Below, piece after piece: positions 61,541-64,000 of a stretch of DNA of 64,000 nt (the first letter of the stretch is position 1; every line of letters begins with the position of its first letter). The translations under genes were made by a program, and so were the position numbers. The DNA is from Eutreptiella sp. 'Long Island Sound 2002' (Eukaryota; Euglenozoa; Euglenophyceae; Eutreptiales; Eutreptiaceae), in the NCBI GenBank assembly GCA_964036045.1, contig OZ038380.1:166849872-166913871 (forward strand). Direction: 5' to 3'. The notes under the pieces are model-generated. The model searched no databases, had not been told where the DNA came from, and was given only the letters and a program-made list of their open reading frames with translations.

Positions 61541-64000
61541 TCTGAGAATTTTCTGAGAATTTTCCGAGAATTTTCCGAGAATTTTCCGTCAATTTTCCGA
61601 GAATTTTCCGAGAATTTTCCGAGAATTTTCCCAGAATTTTCCGAGAATTTTCCGAGAATTTTCCGAGAATTTTCCGAGAATTTTCCGAGAATTTTCCGAG
61701 AATTTTCCGAGAATTTTCCGAGAATTTTCCGAGAATTTCCCGAGAATTTTCCGAGAATTTTCCGAGAATTTTCTGAGAATTTTCCGAGAATTTTCCGAGA
61801 ATCTTCCGAGAATTTTCAGAGAATTTTCTGAGAATTTTCCGAGAATTTTCTGAGAAGTTTCCGAGAATTTTCGGAGAATTTTCCGAGAATTTTCCGAGAA
61901 TTTTCCGAGAATTTTCTGAGAATTTTCTGAGAATTTTCCGAGAATTTTCCGAGAATTTTCCGAGAATTTTCTGAGAATTTTCCGAGAATTTTCCGAGAAT
62001 TTTCCGAGAATTTTCCGAGAATTTTCCGAGAATTTTCAGAGAATTTTCTGAGAATTTTCCGAGAATTTTCTGAGAATTTTCCGAGAATTTTCCGAGAATT
62101 TTCCGAGAATTTTCCGAGAATTTTCCGAGAATTTTCTGAGAATTTTCTGAGAATTTTCCGAGAATTTTCCGAGAATTTTCCGAGAATTTTCCGAGAATTT
62201 TCCGAGAATTTTCCCAGAATTTTCCGAGAATTTTCCGAGAATTTTCCGAGAATTTTCCGAGAATTTTCCGAGAATTTTCCGAGAATTTTCCGAGAATTTT
62301 CCGAGAATTTTCCGAGAATTTCCCGAGAATTTTCCGAGAATTTTCCGAGAATTTTCTGAGAATTTTCCGAGACCTTTCCGAGAATTTTCTGAGAATTTTC
62401 CGAGAATTTTCCGAGAATTTTCCGAGAATTTTCCGAGAATTTTCCGAGAATTTTCTGGGAATTTTCCGAGAATTTTCCGAGAATTTTCCGAGAATTTTCC
62501 GAGAATTTTCTGAGAATTTTCCGAGAATTTTCCGAGAATTTTCCGAGAATTTTCCGAGAATCTCCGGAGAATTTTCCGAGAATTTTCCGAGAATTTTCCG
62601 AGAATTTTCGGAGAATTTTCCGAGAATTTTCCGAGGATTTTCCGAGAATTTTCCGAGAATTTTCCAAGAATTTTCCGAGAATTTTCCGAGAATTTTCTGG
62701 GAATTTTCCGAGAATTTTCCGAGAATTTTCCGAGATTTTCCCGAGAATTTTCCGAGAATTTTCCGAGAATTTTCCGAGAATTTTCCGAGAATTTTCCGAG
62801 AATTTTCCGAGAATTTTCCGAGAATTTTCCGAGAATTTTCCGAGGATTTTCCGAGAATTTTCCGAGAATTTTCCGTCAATTTTCCGAGAATTTTCCGAGA
62901 ATTTTCCGAGAATTTTCCGAGAATTTTCCAAGAATTTTCCGAGAATTTTCCGAGAATTTTCCGAGAATGTTCCGAGAATTTTCCGAGAATTTTCCGAGAA
63001 TTTTCCGAGAATTTTCCGAGAATTTTCCGAGAATTTTCTGAGAATTTTCTGAGAATTTTCAGAGAATTTTCCGAGAATTTTCCGAGAATTTTCCGAGAAT
63101 TTTCAGAGAATTTTCCGAGAATTTTCTGAGAATTTTCTGAGAATTTTCCGAGAATTTTCCGAGAATTTTCCGAGAATTTTCCGAGAATCTTCCGAGAATT
63201 TTCCGAGAATTTTCCGAGAATTTTCCGAGAATTTTCCGAGAATTTTCTGAGAATTTTCTGAGAATTTTCCGAGAATTTTCCGAGAATTTTCCGTCAATTT
63301 TCCGAGAATTTTCCGAGAATTTTCCGAGAATTTTCCCAGAATTTTCCGAGAATTTTCCGAGAATTTTCCGAGAATTTTCCGAGAATTTTTCGAGAATTTT
63401 CCGAGAATTTTCCGAGAATTTTCCGAGAATTTTCTGAGAATTTTCCGAGAATTTTCCGAGAATTTTCTGAGAATTTTCCGAGAATTTTCCGAGAATTTTC
63501 CGTCAATTTTCCGAGAATTTTCCGAGAATTTTCCGAGAATTTTCCGAGAATTTTCTGGGAATTTTCCGAGAATTTTCCGAGAATTTTCCGAGAATTTTCC
63601 GAGAATTTTCCGAGAATTTTCCGAGAATTTTCTGAGAATTTTCCGAGAATTTTCCGAGAATTTTCCGAGAATTTTCCGAGAATTTTCCGAGAATTTTCCG
63701 AGAATTTTCCGAGAATTTTCCGAGAATTTCCCGAGAATTTTCCGAGAATTTTGCGAGAATTTTCTGAGAATTTTCCGAGAATTTTCCGAGAATTTTCAGA
63801 GAATTTTCCGAGAATTTTCGGAGAATTTTCTGAGAATTTTCTGAGAATTTTCCGAGAATTTTCCGAGAATTTTCCGAGAATTTTCCGAGAATTTTCCGAG
63901 AATTTTCCGAGAATTTTCCGAGAATTTTCCGAGAATTTTCCGAGAATTTTCAGAGAATTTTCTGAGAATTTTCCGAGAATTTTCTGAGAATTTTCCGAGA
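61540..64000. repeat. Array continuing past the window edge, with type-2 cassette copy 3
   Basis: Class X at 62730 opens a third type-2 head (CCGAGG, two canonical, one CCGTC, CCAAG, ATGTT at 62967). The linked TCGAG unit lies near 63390, nine monomers after the CCGTC at 63291, as in copy 2. A GAGACCTTT unit near 62372 is unusual. The array is still in register at 64000, so its right end lies outside the window. There are no genes. Confidence 0.85.

Larger units (their letters stand above)
2093..62740. repeat. Recurrent compensated monomer CCGAGATTTTC (class X), 28 dispersed copies
   Basis: This unit has lost one A and gained one C, so it stays 11 bp long and keeps the register. I located it starting at 2093, 3215, 3699, 5758, 7881, 9432, 11555, 12753 (as CCGGGATTTTC), 14237, 16854, 20517, 24653, 25905, 28325, 32307, 37775, 40546, 40832, 41679, 45277, 47839, 48686, 52855, 54219, 55624, 58132, 60068 and 62730. 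Before about 25 kb it usually follows a CCAAGAATTTT unit. After about 37 kb it usually precedes a run of canonical units and then CCGAGGATTTT. It is the best single marker of higher-order blocks. The spacing in monomers (26 to 497) is irregular. Confidence 0.93.
1..64000. repeat. Satellite array of an 11-bp monomer (TTTTCCGAGAA), entire window
   Basis: Every line of the window is made of the 11-bp unit TTTTCCGAGAA or a one- or two-base variant of it, always in the same orientation. Counting units between landmarks gives about 5,818 copies. The commonest variants are CTGAGAATTTT and CAGAGAATTTT. Less common ones are CCGTCAATTTT, CCAAGAATTTT, CTGGGAATTTT, CGGAGAATTTT, CCCAGAATTTT, CCGAGAATGTT, CCGAGAATCTT and CCGAGAATTTC. 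No inverted segment, mobile element or unique sequence was seen. The length and uniformity fit eukaryotic heterochromatic satellite DNA. Host and chromosomal position cannot be read from it. Near-identical long duplications also mean that true copy number depends on assembly quality. Confidence 0.99.

Noticed and set aside
1-64000. CRISPR array
   Set aside because: There are no unique spacers. Repeats are 11 bp and directly abutting, and there is no leader or cas gene.
1-64000. Telomeric repeat
   Set aside because: The unit lacks the G-rich strand of known telomeric repeats, and no chromosome end is seen. A telomere-associated satellite cannot be excluded.
1-64000. Inverted repeats or hairpins from AATT and GAATTTTC
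   Set aside because: The self-complementary core is only 4-8 bp inside each monomer. No long inverted copy of the array was seen.
1-64000. Species assignment (for example nematode or insect satellite)
   Set aside because: I do not recognise this monomer with certainty, and nothing but satellite is present to support a taxon. A database search with the 11-bp unit and its higher-order blocks would decide.

Overview
The whole 64 kb window is one uninterrupted satellite array. It is built from about 5,818 head-to-tail copies of an 11-bp monomer, TTTTCCGAGAA (36% GC), all in the same orientation. I found no unique sequence, transposon, RNA gene or credible protein gene. Nothing interrupts the array, and both window edges lie inside it. 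Such a long, single-orientation, short-unit array fits constitutive heterochromatin of a eukaryote (pericentromeric, subtelomeric or interstitial). I cannot name the species or the chromosomal location from the sequence.

The canonical monomer has no stop codon in any of the six frames. Because 11 is not a multiple of 3, each frame cycles through all three phases of the unit. The + strand reads FSENFPRIFRE and the - strand reads FSENSRKILGK, both endlessly. Very long open frames (up to 1,435 codons) therefore arise by chance and are not annotated as genes. They stop only where particular monomer variants occur.

Named variants, written from the CC of the unit: A = CCGAGAATTTT (canonical), T = CTGAG.., Q = CAGAG.., K = CCAAG.., W = CTGGG.., G = CGGAG.., P = CCCAG.., V = CCGTCAATTTT, d = CCGAGGATTTT, m = ..AATGTT, c = ..AATCTT, s = ..AATTTC, X = CCGAGATTTTC. 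The order of variants forms an irregular, nested higher-order structure with no single period.

Layout: 1-4.6 kb is mixed array with one CTGCG module. At 4.6-12.0 kb there is a 3,674-bp tandem duplication. At 12.0-14.85 kb a partial third relative follows. From 14.85 to 20.5 kb there are two CTGCG modules plus a half module. At 21.17-23.59 kb there is a 1,210-bp tandem duplication, followed at 23.6-25.86 kb by a cluster of off-register units. At 25.86-30.69 kb there is a 2,420-bp tandem duplication carrying two more CTGCG modules. From 30.7 to 37.8 kb is a transition zone with small nested duplications. From 37.8 to 52.9 kb there are repeated type-1 cassettes. At 52.9-57.7 kb there are type-2 cassettes and a junction zone. 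At 57.66-61.54 kb there is a 1,936-bp tandem duplication. From 61.5 to 64 kb the array continues with another type-2 cassette. The first ~31 kb and the rest carry different private variants, so homogenisation has been local.

The most interesting signals are two. First, the 11-bp register is kept almost perfectly: I found only 18 off-length units, net -6 bp over 64 kb. Second, most of the abundant variation falls in the spacers between GAA and TTC trinucleotides. Each monomer therefore keeps an inverted GAA-nn-TTC / TTC-nnn-GAA arrangement. Together with AATTTT tracts spaced every 11 bp, this suggests a curved, protein-binding satellite, which is an inference to be tested.
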